A DNA stretch of 64,000 nt from Sulfuritalea sp. (GCA_021738385.1 JAIPCF010000006.1:1-64000); one strand, 5' to 3'; shown: positions 9,854 through 18,937, counted from the first letter of the stretch. Made by a program: numbers and translations. Notes: generated by a model not told the origin, from the letters alone.

Positions 9854-10804
9854 GTGAGCCAGACTCCTTTCCCTGCAACTCCCCCGGAACGCATCGTCAT
9901 TGCCACCCGTGAATCCCGCCTGGCCTTATGGCAGGCCGAGCACGTACGCGAATTGTTGCAGCGCTTGTATCCGACCTGTCAGGTCGAGTTGCTTGGCATG
10001 ACCACTCGCGGCGATCAGATTCTCGATCGGCCCTTGTCCAAGGTTGGCGGCAAGGGACTTTTTATCAAGGAACTTGAAGCTGCACTACTTGATGGTTCGG
10101 CAGATATCGCCGTTCACTCAATGAAGGACGTGCCGATGCAACTTGAGCCCGAGTTTTCTTTGGTCGCCATCGGTCCGCGCGAAGTGCCGCTGGATGCGCT
10201 GGTCTCAAGCAAGTACGCCAGTCTCGACGACATGCCGCCCGGTGCCGTGGTCGGCACCTCAAGCCTGCGACGTGAGGCTCAACTGCATGCGCGCTATCCG
10301 TATCTTGCCGTGACACCCTTGCGAGGCAATCTTGATACCCGTTTGCGCAAACTCGATGAAGGCCAGTTCGATGCCATTATTCTGGCAGCTGCGGGCCTCA
10401 AGCGTCTGGGGCTGGGTGATCGCATTCGCGCGGTACTGCCCGCCGAGGATTCGTTGCCGGCGGTTGGGCAGGGGGCACTGGGTATCGAGGCGCTGGCTTC
10501 GCGCCCTGAAGTCGCGGCCTGGGTCGCACCCTTGAATGATCCGGATACCGCAGTCTGCGTTCGCACCGAGCGCGCCGTGTCACGAGCGCTGGCGGGTAGC
10601 TGCGAAGTGCCTCTGGGCGCTTATGCTGAAATTCGCGTCGATGGCGTTTACTTGCGCGGTTTCGTGGCTTCACCCGATGGCACGCGCATGGCCCATGCCG
10701 AACTGACCGGCTCCGCTGCCGATCCTGAAGCGCTGGGCCTGCAACTGGCAAACGAACTGCGCGGGCAGGGTGCCGCCGAAATTCTCGCGGCGTTAGCCAG
10801 CTAA
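9854..10804 (+). CDS. hemC: Hydroxymethylbilane synthase (porphobilinogen deaminase)
   Basis: Joins four porphobilinogens into hydroxymethylbilane. The protein is about 316 residues from GTG 9854. A TTG at 9836 is also in frame, and neither start has a clear Shine-Dalgarno sequence, so the start is uncertain. Visible are [15 protein letters not shown] (N-terminal strand), [42 protein letters not shown], and [11 protein letters not shown], whose Cys (about 250) carries the dipyrromethane cofactor. It is the first gene of hemC-hemD-hemX-hemY. The hemD ATG lies two bases after its stop. Confidence 0.96.
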   Translation: MSQTPFPATPPERIVIATRESRLALWQAEHVRELLQRLYPTCQVELLGMTTRGDQILDRPLSKVGGKGLFIKELEAALLDGSADIAVHSMKDVPMQLEPEFSLVAIGPREVPLDALVSSKYASLDDMPPGAVVGTSSLRREAQLHARYPYLAVTPLRGNLDTRLRKLDEGQFDAIILAAAGLKRLGLGDRIRAVLPAEDSLPAVGQGALGIEALASRPEVAAWVAPLNDPDTAVCVRTERAVSRALAGSCEVPLGAYAEIRVDGVYLRGFVASPDGTRMAHAELTGSAADPEALGLQLANELRGQGAAEILAALAS

Positions 10805-10806
10805 GC

Positions 10807-11586
10807 ATGTCGCTGGTGGGTCGCCATGTCGCGGTCACACGCCCGGCGGGGCAGGCTGCACATCTTGCCACTGCACTGACGGAGCAAGGAGCGATACCGG
10901 TTTTCTTCCCGGTTCTGGAGATTCGCGATCTCGAAGATGTAACGCCAGTGCTTGACGCGGCAATTCGTCTTGATACCTATGACCTGGCGGTGTTTGTCAG
11001 CCCCAACGCAATCGAAAAAGCGCTTGCGCTGATTCTGCCGCGTCGCGCCTGGCCCAGCGCATTGCGAGTGGCGGCACTGGGCAAAAGCAGCGAACGCGCA
11101 CTGGCGCGCCATGGCATTCACGAAGTGATTTCACCGCCCTTGCGCTTCGATTCGGAAGCGTTGCTCGATCTGCCGGAACTGACTGATGTACGAGGCCGGC
11201 ACATAATTATTTTTCGCGGCGATGGAGGTCGTGAGTTGCTCGGCGATACGCTCAAGGCTCGTGGTGCGACCATCGATTACGTGACTTGTTACCGCCGCAG
11301 CCAGCCGAAACTTGATCCGGCACCTTTGCTCAAGCTCTGGGAAGAGGGGCGGCTAGACGCCGTAACTCTGACCAGCAGCGAAGGACTGCGCAATTTCTAT
11401 AATATGCTCGGACGCTTGGGGCAGGCTTGGCTGAAGAAGACACCTGCTTTCGTGCCGCATCAACGTATTGCGGAGCAGGCGCGGGCACTGGGCCTCGTTC
11501 GGGTGATACCTACCGAACCAGGCGATGACGGATTGATGGCCGGACTCATGCAATACTTCGCACATGGATACTCCAATACAGACTGA
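10807..11586 (+). CDS. hemD: Uroporphyrinogen-III synthase
   Basis: A 259-residue HemD that cyclises hydroxymethylbilane and inverts ring D to give uroporphyrinogen III. The family is poorly conserved. Here it is recognised by the start GRHVAVTRPAGQA, the AVFVSPNAIEKAL stretch, the VTCYRRSQP stretch between the two halves, and the LTSSEGLRNF motif in the second half. Position directly behind hemC and ahead of hemX makes the call firm. The stop lies 22 bases inside hemX, which points to translational coupling. Confidence 0.93.
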   Translation: MSLVGRHVAVTRPAGQAAHLATALTEQGAIPVFFPVLEIRDLEDVTPVLDAAIRLDTYDLAVFVSPNAIEKALALILPRRAWPSALRVAALGKSSERALARHGIHEVISPPLRFDSEALLDLPELTDVRGRHIIIFRGDGGRELLGDTLKARGATIDYVTCYRRSQPKLDPAPLLKLWEEGRLDAVTLTSSEGLRNFYNMLGRLGQAWLKKTPAFVPHQRIAEQARALGLVRVIPTEPGDDGLMAGLMQYFAHGYSNTD

Positions 11587-12655
11587 TTTGCCACCTCCGG
11601 CTGAATTACCCCCTCCGGCTGAGTCACCTCCTCCTGCCCGTCCTGCATGGTGGTCAGCGCAGCGACTTTTGGTGGTCATTGTTCTGGTGGCTGCGATAGG
11701 AGCCATTGCGGCCGTGTGGGTGGATAACCGCATGAGGGTTGCCGACCTTCAACAAGATATCGCCCGCCGCCTGGCCGATGGTGACACCATGGCCAAGGAA
11801 GGAAAGATACTGGCACGCAATAATCAGGAAACGCTGGCTGCTCTGCAGGCCAAGATTGGCGCTCTCGAAGCAAAACTTGCCGAGACACAGAGTCAATCCG
11901 TTGCCCTGGAAGCGATGTACCAGGAAATTTCAAGCACTCGCGACGAGCGTGTATTGGTTGAAGTTGAACAAGCGGTAGCGATCGCCATGCAGCAACTTCA
12001 GTTCGCGGGCAATGTCGAGGCGGCGCTGATCGCATTGCAGGGCGCCGAAACGCGCCTGGAGCGCTCGGTTCAGCCGCAGTTCCTGCCGATCAAAAAGCTG
12101 ATCGCACGAGATATTGCGCGACTCAAGGCCACACCGGGCGCCAACATCAACAACCTGTCCCTGAAAATAGAAAGCGTTGTCGCGATAGTTGACGAGCTTC
12201 CGCTGGCCTATGTACAACGTCCGAAAGCCGAGCCGGCAAAGCGGGGGGAGGCTCCGGCAAAGCCAGCCAGTGTCGACTACTGGCGCGCGTTGGCGACTGA
12301 GATTTGGGGCGAAATCAAGCAACTGGTTCGTATTGAACGTATCGATCAGGGCGATCCGGCGTTGCTTGCACCTCACCAAAGCTTCTTTCTGCGTGAAAAC
12401 CTCAAGTTGCGCCTGCTCAACGCCCGTTTGGCACTGTTGCAAAGAGATGGCAAAGTATTTCGCGAAGAAATCCGCCAGTCGCAAGCGCAAGTCGATCGCT
12501 ATTTTGACAGTCGCGCCAAGCCGGTACAGCTTGCGAAGTCGACTCTAAAAGAACTGATGACCACCAATGTCAGTTTTGAGATGCCGGGTCTGGCTGAAAC
12601 CCTCACTGCCCTGCACAATCTGAAGTTCGCGCGAGAGCGCGGCGCGGGTAAATAG
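11564..12655 (+). CDS. hemX: HemX-family membrane protein of the heme operon
   Basis: A 363-residue HemX-type protein. It has a short Pro-rich cytoplasmic N-terminus (three PPPAE-like repeats, residues 9-27) and one transmembrane helix at about 34-50 (LLVVIVLVAAIGAIAAVWV). A long periplasmic region rich in coiled coil follows (about 55-125). The name uroporphyrin-III C-methyltransferase sometimes given to this family is unproven: there is no SAM-binding motif here. It is thought to act with HemY as an accessory protein of tetrapyrrole synthesis at the membrane. It overlaps hemD and lies seven bases before hemY. Confidence 0.9.
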   Translation: MDTPIQTDLPPPAELPPPAESPPPARPAWWSAQRLLVVIVLVAAIGAIAAVWVDNRMRVADLQQDIARRLADGDTMAKEGKILARNNQETLAALQAKIGALEAKLAETQSQSVALEAMYQEISSTRDERVLVEVEQAVAIAMQQLQFAGNVEAALIALQGAETRLERSVQPQFLPIKKLIARDIARLKATPGANINNLSLKIESVVAIVDELPLAYVQRPKAEPAKRGEAPAKPASVDYWRALATEIWGEIKQLVRIERIDQGDPALLAPHQSFFLRENLKLRLLNARLALLQRDGKVFREEIRQSQAQVDRYFDSRAKPVQLAKSTLKELMTTNVSFEMPGLAETLTALHNLKFARERGAGK

Positions 12656-12662
12656 AACGGCT

Positions 12663-13847
12663 ATGCGCGCCATATTCTGGTTGTTGATTCTCTCCGGGCT
12701 GGCGGTCGGTATCGCGCTCGCCGCAATTTACAATGAGGGTTACGTGTTGCTGGTGCTGCCACCCTGGCGTGCGGAAATATCGCTCAACCTGTTTCTGGTT
12801 GCGGCGGTTCTTGGGTTTTTAGTCGTCTATCTGTTGACGCGAGCAGTCAGCTTTACGCTGGGTCTGCCGAGCATGGTGGCGGCATACCGACGTCGGCGCC
12901 AGAAAGAAAAAGCGTCACGTGCATTGCGCGACGCGTGGCGATTGCTGCAGGAAGGCCGTTACGGACACGCCATGCGTGCCGCTGAAAAGTCACCGGTGGA
13001 GCCTGAAACGTCGGGAATGCTGGCGCTTGCGGGATGGCGCGCGGCCCACGCCATGCGCGACAGCGCGAGCACCAGTGAATGGGCAGAGCGGTTGCGCAGC
13101 CATGACGACGACAGCCTGCGCGCTGCTCGCTTGATGACTGAGGCGGAACTCGCGATTGCAGATCGTCGCTTCGAGGATGCGCAGACTGCCTTGCGGCAGC
13201 TGAACAAAAAAGAAGGTCGTCACATTGCGGCTTTGCGATTGAGCCTGCGCGCGGAGCAAGGTTTGGGCAACTGGCGTGAAGTGGCCCGCCTGGTGCGCCA
13301 GTTGCAGAAGCACAAAGCCTTGACCCCGGAACAGGCGGCCCCAATCCGCAGTCGGGCGGTGCGCGAGGCCCTGCGCGGATTGGGCAACGACCCCTCGGCA
13401 CTCATGCGCTACTGGCGTGAGCTAGATGACAGCGACCGCGCCGAAGCATCGCTCGCACAGGAAACAGCGCATGCACTTGCTGCATCGGGCGATTGCCGCG
13501 AAGCCCAGCGCGTGATCGAAGACGCGCTCAACGACAACTGGGATTCCGCGCTGGCGTTGGCCTATGGCCAATGCGGCCAACCCGGCGAGCCGGCTGGTGA
13601 TGTGCTCGGGCGCATCGCGCAGGCCGAAAAATGGCTTGCACACCATCCGCGTGACGGTGCCCTGTTACTGACGCTGGGCCGCTTGTGCCGCCAGCAACAG
13701 TTGTGGGGCAAGGCACGCAGCTATCTCGAAGCGGCGCTGGCCGTCGCACCCTCACGCGCCGCGCATGTCGAACTTGCGCAGTTGCTCGACCAACTCGAAG
13801 AGTCGGCGCTGGCAGTACGGCACTACCGCGAAGCGGCCGTGCTCTAA
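12663..13847 (+). CDS. hemY: HemY-family TPR membrane protein
   Basis: A 394-residue HemY of the proteobacterial kind: two N-terminal membrane segments (about 3-22 and 38-62) followed by tetratricopeptide-like helices. It is not the protoporphyrinogen oxidase also called HemY in Bacillus, since no FAD motif is present. Its role in heme synthesis is not settled, but it almost always follows hemX. The C-terminal TPR (about residues 335-394) includes SALAVRHY, whose DNA (13797-13822) resembles the dispersed repeat. That likeness may be chance, because TPR helices often read this way. Confidence 0.92.
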   Translation: MRAIFWLLILSGLAVGIALAAIYNEGYVLLVLPPWRAEISLNLFLVAAVLGFLVVYLLTRAVSFTLGLPSMVAAYRRRRQKEKASRALRDAWRLLQEGRYGHAMRAAEKSPVEPETSGMLALAGWRAAHAMRDSASTSEWAERLRSHDDDSLRAARLMTEAELAIADRRFEDAQTALRQLNKKEGRHIAALRLSLRAEQGLGNWREVARLVRQLQKHKALTPEQAAPIRSRAVREALRGLGNDPSALMRYWRELDDSDRAEASLAQETAHALAASGDCREAQRVIEDALNDNWDSALALAYGQCGQPGEPAGDVLGRIAQAEKWLAHHPRDGALLLTLGRLCRQQQLWGKARSYLEAALAVAPSRAAHVELAQLLDQLEESALAVRHYREAAVL

Positions 13848-13994
13848 GGAAGTCGGTCAGCTTACAGAGCCTCACCAGGAAGGCGCTCAGCGTGCCTGGG
13901 ATTCCGCTTCGCGGGCAACTCTGATGAAGCACCGCGCAGCAGGGCGATCGAGAACAAGACTCTTTCCTGACCGTTGCGGATGGTGACGCGGCGC

Positions 13995-14474
13995 CTAAGC
14001 TTCGGTTTCACGCAACGCCGAACCGTGACGCAGATAATGATTGACCCGCGCCTCCCAGTCCTGCATGAATTTCACAAAATAGTCTTCCGTGAAGGAAGCT
14101 ACAAAAGCATCGCCTTCGGGGCCGAGGCTGGTGTGCGAATAAGTGATGACCGCTTCCGAGCCATCTTCAGCAGGACGAAGCTGAATCGTCAGCCGGCAGG
14201 CCGTCACCGCTGGCGTGATCTTGATCATCTCGACAAAGCCCGCCGCCGTTTCGTGGCGTGTGATGTACCAGATGGCTTCGTGCGGCTCGGCTGCCGTCGT
14301 GAAAACGCAATCGGGCTCGGCGAGGCCCGAGTCTGAAACGACCAGATGCGGGTCCCAGCCCTCTATCCAGTCCGCCTCGCGAACCGGACAAAGCAACGGG
14401 AAAACATCAGCCGGCTTGCCGATGAGGTGTTGGATATAGCTGCGGGTGACGCGATTGGGTTGAATGATGTTCAT
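13995..14474 (-). CDS. SRPBCC (START-like) family protein
   Basis: A 159-residue protein with the features of the SRPBCC/polyketide-cyclase-like fold: an N-terminal strand, then IGKPADVFPLLCPVREADWIEGW (helices and first hairpin), and a long C-terminal helix near FMQDWEARVNHYL. These proteins form a hydrophobic cavity for lipids or aromatic ligands, but the ligand here cannot be inferred. It stands alone on the minus strand, facing hemY. A degenerate copy of the dispersed repeat (about 13976-13994) lies just beyond its stop codon. Function is unknown. Confidence 0.75.
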   Translation of the reverse strand: MNIIQPNRVTRSYIQHLIGKPADVFPLLCPVREADWIEGWDPHLVVSDSGLAEPDCVFTTAAEPHEAIWYITRHETAAGFVEMIKITPAVTACRLTIQLRPAEDGSEAVITYSHTSLGPEGDAFVASFTEDYFVKFMQDWEARVNHYLRHGSALRETEA

Positions 14475-14614
14475 GAGGCCGAATCGGAATCCCTGTCAGA
14501 AAGTAAAAATGCCAGCCTGCGCATTCAATCAAGATTGAATCGGCACAGCCGGAGCTGTGCCAGCTGCAACTGCAACCGAAACAAATCCAGGCAGCGCCGA
14601 CCCGGTACGAGCAT

Positions 14615-15118
14615 TTACCTCAGGATGTCCTCGATCGCATCGACCACCATGCCGGTGCCAACCGCGATCATCAAAATATCACCAGCGACCTGGACATAGC
14701 GATGCTTTGGCGGAGGCGCCGGGAGTTTCACGCGCAGCTCTTTCGGCAGTTCGTAGTAAATGACTTCCTTGTCCAGCGGCTTGCCTTTTTGCCACTTTTT
14801 CGCCTGCCCAGGTGGAAGGCAGCCATTTTTCTTCTTGGCCAGTCCCGGTGGGCATTTGCCCTTGTGCTTCCGCTTTTCGTAGTATTCGCTGACAGACCGT
14901 CGATCATCATCGCTCCAGCCGAACGCAACCGCCCCGCCACGTTTGTCAGCGTCATGGCCACGACTTTCCTGATTTTTCTCTTCTTGTTGTCCCTTTCCGT
15001 TCTTGTTCTTGTTGCCTGCCCAGTCCGGCTTGTTGGCATAAGCCCCACTGCCCATCAGAGCGAGAGCCACGCCAACGATCGCAAATCGAAGCGACGTTAT
15101 TCCGAAATGCATCTTCAT
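14615..15118 (-). CDS. Secreted RcnB/CigR-like protein
   Basis: A 167-residue exported protein. Signal peptide MKMHFGITSLRFAIVGVALALMGSGAYA is followed by a hydrophilic linker rich in Asn, Lys, Gln and Glu (to about residue 80). The conserved C-terminal region reads KCPPGLAKKKNGCLPPGQAKKW, then YYELPKEL, LPAPPPKHRYVQV, and a final hydrophobic stretch AGDILMIAVGTGMVVDAI. This order matches the RcnB/CigR family of periplasmic or inner-membrane anti-virulence and metal-homeostasis proteins. The two Cys in KC-PPG and GC-LPPG are conserved in that family. The exact role here is unknown. Confidence 0.75.
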   Translation of the reverse strand: MKMHFGITSLRFAIVGVALALMGSGAYANKPDWAGNKNKNGKGQQEEKNQESRGHDADKRGGAVAFGWSDDDRRSVSEYYEKRKHKGKCPPGLAKKKNGCLPPGQAKKWQKGKPLDKEVIYYELPKELRVKLPAPPPKHRYVQVAGDILMIAVGTGMVVDAIEDILR

Positions 15119-15245
15119 GATTTCTCCCTATTGATCAAGTAAACGTGAATGGAAAACGAGCTAAACCAAAAAGCGGGACGCTCCATTGGAGCGGCCGGAT
15201 AGCCTTCAGGTCTTCCCGGTATGTTCATCGGGTAAGTGTCACGGT

Positions 15246-15425
15246 TTATCTCAGAATGCAGTGCTTCGCGTAATCGCCTGCCTCGTTCAGACTCCAGTCC
15301 CCTTTGGGTTTGGCCTTGAGATTCGCACACCATTTTTCACTACCGATTTCCGGCGCGCAGCCCCCGAGAGTCAATGCCAGCATTGCGCTGAGGGCGAGTG
15401 TGATAAATCGCGATGAAATTTTCAT
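15246..15425 (-). CDS. Small DUF3012-type lipoprotein
   Basis: Taken from ATG 15425 (59 residues), because that start gives a clean lipoprotein signal: MKISSRFITLALSAMLALTLGGC, with lipobox LGGC. A longer frame upstream has no signal. The mature part, APEIGSEKWCANLKAKPKGDW ending in DYAKHCIL, matches the small DUF3012 family: SEKWC, PKGDW and a C-terminal AKHC. Two Cys besides the lipidated one could form a disulphide. The family has no known function. Confidence 0.75.
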   Translation of the reverse strand: MKISSRFITLALSAMLALTLGGCAPEIGSEKWCANLKAKPKGDWSLNEAGDYAKHCILR

Positions 15426-15496
15426 GGGTTGCTGTTCCCTTATGTGAGCGATCGAAGCCTTGCTGCATATTCCACCATGACAAATCTTGCTCTCAT

Positions 15497-16111
15497 TCAT
15501 CTATCGGTAGATGCCAGCTTTGCTCCCAGACCGGCAAATGTGGCAGCGAAGCCACGACGAAGCCAGGACTGAACCTGCCGTGAATCAACCACTGTCTTGC
15601 GGAAAACGTCTGCGACAAAACCATAGATGAGGAAAACAACCAAAGTCATCGCCATAAAGATGGCGCTTAGCAGCGAGAGCTGCGTTAGCGGCTCAGCGGA
15701 ATCCAAGGGAACGAACTGGGGCAAGAAGGCGAGGAAAAAAATGCTCAATTTCGGGTTGAGGATATTCAGCAAGAAGCCCTTTACCATCAGGCCGGACGCC
15801 GTGTTTCTCGACAGGCTTTTATCAACCGCGAACGCCGACGTATCACGCCAGGTGGAATAGGCGATGTAGAACAAGTAGGCAACGCCAGCATATTTCAGGG
15901 CCTGGAAAGCAATCGCGCTGGTGTGCATCACAGCGGCCAGGCCAAGCACTGTCGCCATGAGATGCGGGATGATCCCGGCGGTGCAGCCCAGCGCGGCGAA
16001 TACGCTTGCGTTGCGACCCTGGGCGAGACCGGTCGAGACGGTGTAGATGACTCCCGTGCCCGGAATCAGCACCACAATAAGTGAGGTGAAAAGGAAATCG
16101 ATGCTGATCAT
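15497..16111 (-). CDS. LysE/RhtB family amino-acid exporter
   Basis: A 204-residue inner-membrane protein with about six hydrophobic segments. It has the family signature near the N-terminus (IVVLIPGTGVIYTVSTGLAQGRNASVFAALG) and LKYAGVAYLFYIAYSTWR in the third segment. LysE/RhtB proteins export amino acids or their derivatives by proton antiport. The substrate cannot be told from sequence. The length is normal. It lies upstream of the DUF3012 lipoprotein on the same strand but 71 bases away. Confidence 0.87.
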   Translation of the reverse strand: MISIDFLFTSLIVVLIPGTGVIYTVSTGLAQGRNASVFAALGCTAGIIPHLMATVLGLAAVMHTSAIAFQALKYAGVAYLFYIAYSTWRDTSAFAVDKSLSRNTASGLMVKGFLLNILNPKLSIFFLAFLPQFVPLDSAEPLTQLSLLSAIFMAMTLVVFLIYGFVADVFRKTVVDSRQVQSWLRRGFAATFAGLGAKLASTDR

Positions 16112-16207
16112 TCTGTAGGGTTCCCATCTGCTCAGTGGTTTGATTGTGCCGTCAAAAGCCTTGAATCACCAGCGGCACACGGCCAGGTTTGTCAGCGCCG
16201 GCAGAAA

Positions 16208-16837
16208 TCAAGTGTTTAATGCGGGCTCGTCAGTCTTCTCGGTAGCCGATTCGGCAAGCGATAACACATGGCTTTGAATGTCGCGCGGCCACTTGGCCGC
16301 AAATTGGCGCAACCGTTCAAGATCGCCGGCAAACAATGCCCGCGTGGCGTCCTCAAAGCCCGGTCGGTCACCCGCCATGACATTCATAAAGCGATAGGCC
16401 GACTCTTTGGCCTGACGCAAGCGATCCGTTTCCCTATTGGCGCGCAATGCCTGCTCGACAAGTTTGCGCAGCGCGACAGAGGCCCCGCCGGATTGAGTGG
16501 CAAGCCACTCCCAATGTCTTGGCAATAGCGTGACTTCGCGCGCCGTGACTCCCAGCCTGGGCCGCCCGGCCGTTCGCACCGGCGAGGCAGGTGCTTCGGC
16601 ACCGGGTATCGAATTCTGATCCTGGGAGGCAGGCAAGCGCTTGAGAACCGCCGCCAGGGAACCGCGAAGATCGACCTCAACAGAATCGCTGGTAACGGCA
16701 TCAAACACCAGAACACCATCCATCGCATGAGTGTCAAATTTCCGTTTCAACTCCATTGCAACGACGGACGGCGACCCTGAAGCGATCCGCTTGCCCTGAG
16801 AAAAGGCTATCCATGAGGTGTGCCCGGTGGAGTTCAT
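16208..16837 (-). CDS. DUF2239 family protein
   Basis: A 209-residue cytoplasmic protein of the DUF2239 family. Family features are the start TSWIAFSQGKRIASG, the VLVFDAVTSDSVEVDLRGS stretch, and the strongly conserved middle GRPRLGVTAREVTLLPRHWEWLATQSGGASVALRKLVE. The last resembles a GRPKLGV-type Arg-rich region followed by a helical bundle. Function is unknown. A well-formed promoter with CCGGG palindromes lies about 30-75 bases upstream, so the gene is probably under a dedicated repressor or activator. Confidence 0.85.
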   Translation of the reverse strand: MNSTGHTSWIAFSQGKRIASGSPSVVAMELKRKFDTHAMDGVLVFDAVTSDSVEVDLRGSLAAVLKRLPASQDQNSIPGAEAPASPVRTAGRPRLGVTAREVTLLPRHWEWLATQSGGASVALRKLVEQALRANRETDRLRQAKESAYRFMNVMAGDRPGFEDATRALFAGDLERLRQFAAKWPRDIQSHVLSLAESATEKTDEPALNT

Positions 16838-16866
16838 TGGCGAAACCCAAAAATTGGAGAGGCGCG

Positions 16867-16911
16867 ATTATATCCGGGTAAAAATGGCCAAGTCAATATT
16901 ACCCGGGTTAA
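16867..16911 (-). promoter_or_regulatory. Promoter with two ACCCGG operator half-sites for the DUF2239 gene
   Basis: Read on the minus strand, TTGACT (16896-16891) and TATAAT (16872-16867) are 18 bases apart, a near-consensus sigma-70 promoter. TTACCCGGGTTAA-type palindromic sequence (16899-16911) overlaps the upstream edge of the -35 box. A second TTACCCGGA copy (16881-16873) abuts the -10 box. Two like sites over both promoter elements suggest repression. The regulator is not identified. Confidence 0.6.
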
Positions 16912-16945
16912 ATCAAATCAAGACATTGCTTCGAGCATTTGGCTA

Positions 16946-18031
16946 TCAAGTCAGGAAACGTTCAACCGCGCTCTCATTCCATGCAACGCCCGTTCCCGTC
17001 GCCCCCTCAAGGTTTGTCAGGCCCTTACGAATCTCCAGGGGTTCGTTCATGATCGGGTTCCACCAATCCGCGTATTCGAGCCAGTGAGCCGTCGGTGTCA
17101 GGCATAAAAGCTGCGCGCTGATCTCCGGCCAGAGGTGGTTGGAAAGCCGAATGCCCTTCGTCTGAGCCAGCGCCGCAGCCCGCAACCAGCCCGTTACGCC
17201 GCCGATCTTCATGACGTCCGGCATCATGTAATCGCAGGCCTCGGCATCGATGGCGTGCTGCATATCCAGCGTACCCCACCAGTTTTCGCCGCATTGAATC
17301 GGCGTGGCCGCCTCGCGCGCAACACGTGCGTGCCCGGCGTAGTCATGGGCCAGGGTCGGCTCCTCAACCCAGGTCAGCCCCTCATCATCCAGCACCCGCA
17401 AACGCTGCACCGCTTCGACCGGACTCAGGCACTGGTTGTAATCCACCATGATCGCCACCGAATCTCCAGCCGCCTTGCGCATGGCGCGAATTACCGCCAC
17501 GTCTTCTTCCACGGTGGCATAACCAATTTTTGCCTTGATTCCGGTAAAGCCCTGTTTGGCCCACTGCTGCGCAACCTCGGCCGAGCCTTTGACCCCGTCG
17601 TAGCCCACCGCGCCATAGGCCGGAATCGGCTTTGCAACGCCGCCAAGCAAGTTCACCAGCGGCACGCCGTGGCTGCGCGCGAGCGCGTCCCAAAGCGCCA
17701 TGTCGATGGCGGAAAGCGCGATACCCACCAGGCCTTGAGTACCCAGCAAGCGAAAGCGCCTGGCCAGCCGCTGCTCGAGTTCTGCCGGGGCGAGCGGCTC
17801 GCCCAGAATCAGCGGTTCCAGATTGCGGATCAGTTCAGCCGTGGGCTTCAGCGCGGCGGGCGTGTAGGTAAACACCACGCTGTGGCCGACAACGCCATCG
17901 TCTGTCGTGATATCCGTCAGCACCAGGGGTGACTCCGACACCGTACCCCCGGCGGTCTGGTGCGGGTGCGCCATGGGAACGCGAACGCTGCGCACCTGTA
18001 CCGCGCGTATCTTCGATTTCAACTCATGCAT
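16946..18031 (-). CDS. Mandelate racemase/muconate lactonizing enzyme family protein (enolase superfamily)
   Basis: Start at ATG 18031 is chosen over an upstream in-frame ATG because AGGAGGG lies directly before it (361 residues). The enolase-superfamily barrel shows GIKAKIGY (KxK, the catalytic Lys pair of the mandelate racemase group), metal ligands in MVDYNQ, WVEEP and CGENWW, the MPDVMKIGGVTGW stretch, and SNHLWPE (the catalytic His of the MR group). With both Lys and His present, a racemase or acid-sugar dehydratase is possible. The substrate is not known. It acts on an alpha-proton next to a carboxylate. No transporter or regulator sits beside it to hint at the substrate. Confidence 0.87.
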   Translation of the reverse strand: MHELKSKIRAVQVRSVRVPMAHPHQTAGGTVSESPLVLTDITTDDGVVGHSVVFTYTPAALKPTAELIRNLEPLILGEPLAPAELEQRLARRFRLLGTQGLVGIALSAIDMALWDALARSHGVPLVNLLGGVAKPIPAYGAVGYDGVKGSAEVAQQWAKQGFTGIKAKIGYATVEEDVAVIRAMRKAAGDSVAIMVDYNQCLSPVEAVQRLRVLDDEGLTWVEEPTLAHDYAGHARVAREAATPIQCGENWWGTLDMQHAIDAEACDYMMPDVMKIGGVTGWLRAAALAQTKGIRLSNHLWPEISAQLLCLTPTAHWLEYADWWNPIMNEPLEIRKGLTNLEGATGTGVAWNESAVERFLT

Positions 18032-18368
18032 TGCGGAACCCTCCTGGCCAATTCGGCCCAATGCGTGACTCTACGCTGAACGAGCTCCCGGGCATCGAAA
18101 ACGGGATAAACCACTTAGGTTTCATGCGCCCGAAATCTGTTCTGGCGTGACGCCGCAGGCTCTTTTTCGAGTCAAACACGCGTGCCCCGTTGGCGTCGCG
18201 CACGAATACCACCCAATGCCAATATGGCCGGCCGTGCTCAAGGCGCCACTTGACTGACAGCAGGGCCAGATCGGGTAACGATGCCCACAACTGGAAATCC
18301 TGCTCTGCACTGCCGGCTTTGCACCCAAGTGCTCCAGTAGCTTGCTCAGGGAATGGGTTGTTGACCAC
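18024..18368 (-). pseudogene. Truncated C39-like (papain-fold) peptidase remnant
   Basis: A 114-codon frame whose middle part, WHWVVFVRDANGARVFDSKK followed by RTDFGRMKPKWF, looks like the C-terminal half of small C39-like cysteine-peptidase proteins (the His and Asp half). The N-terminal half, which would carry the catalytic Cys, is missing. The frame starts abruptly from GTG 18368, and a dispersed-repeat copy lies 16 bases upstream, so the 5' part was probably lost at a rearrangement. It overlaps the start of the enolase-superfamily gene by eight bases. The family call is from motif memory and is tentative. It could be a short functional protein. Confidence 0.4.
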
Positions 18369-18383
18369 AAATGTTCGTCGTCT

Positions 18384-18407
18384 GCCGTATCGCCATCGCC
18401 GACTTTT
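18384..18407 (-). repeat. Dispersed 26-bp repeat, copy B
   Basis: Minus-strand reading AAAAGTCGGCGATGG then CGATACGGC. Sits between the truncated C39-like frame and the small membrane protein gene. Confidence 0.75.
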
Positions 18408-18488
18408 TATGGCGATGCCGATTCAATTCGATACTGATCCCTTTTCGCCGGCTCCATATCGGTGCCGTGTCGTGGGTCCCGACGCAGC

Positions 18489-18857
18489 TTACGGTTTCTG
18501 TTCGAACGCTGACATAAGCCTGGCCACAATGGGTTTTGCCTTGTCTACCATCTCCTGAGGACCAAAGTGTGCCTCCAGCCTTTTGATTCCTCTCGACAAT
18601 GAAGGTCCGAGTTCAACGCTCGCCTGATCCAGACTCAGCTTCGACTTCTCAAGCGAAGCCAGGAGATTACGAGACGACTCATTGACATCATGGTCGAGCA
18701 GCGAGTGAAACAAACTTTTTGGAATTCCGATGTGCGCCGCAATTCGATTTCCAAACATGCGTCCGGAACCAGTTCCATATCGCCGCCAAAAGTAGACAAG
18801 CAGCGCGACGATGGTCACGACTCCGACGATTGCGGCTGTAAATATTGTATATATCAA
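18489..18857 (-). CDS. Small membrane protein of unknown function
   Basis: A 122-residue protein with one N-terminal membrane helix (about 5-24: IFTAAIVGVVTIVALLVYFW), then a mostly helical soluble part. The start is a TTG with only a weak GGAG upstream, so the 5' end is doubtful. Composition is richer in A/T than the neighbouring housekeeping genes, in keeping with the accessory patch. No family is recognised. It lies just downstream of an IS remnant. Confidence 0.45.
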   Translation of the reverse strand: MIYTIFTAAIVGVVTIVALLVYFWRRYGTGSGRMFGNRIAAHIGIPKSLFHSLLDHDVNESSRNLLASLEKSKLSLDQASVELGPSLSRGIKRLEAHFGPQEMVDKAKPIVARLMSAFEQKP

Positions 18858-18937
18858 ACTCTGCGTGACTCCATGTGAGATTCCAATAGTGAATCGAACG
18901 ACTGGCGTCGCTGCGCCGGCCGCGATGCCCAGCGAGA

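Noticed and set aside
13797-13822. Repeat-like DNA in hemY (SALAVRHY)
   Set aside because: Fits normal TPR sequence for this family. It has four mismatches to the consensus, so it was not counted among the good copies.
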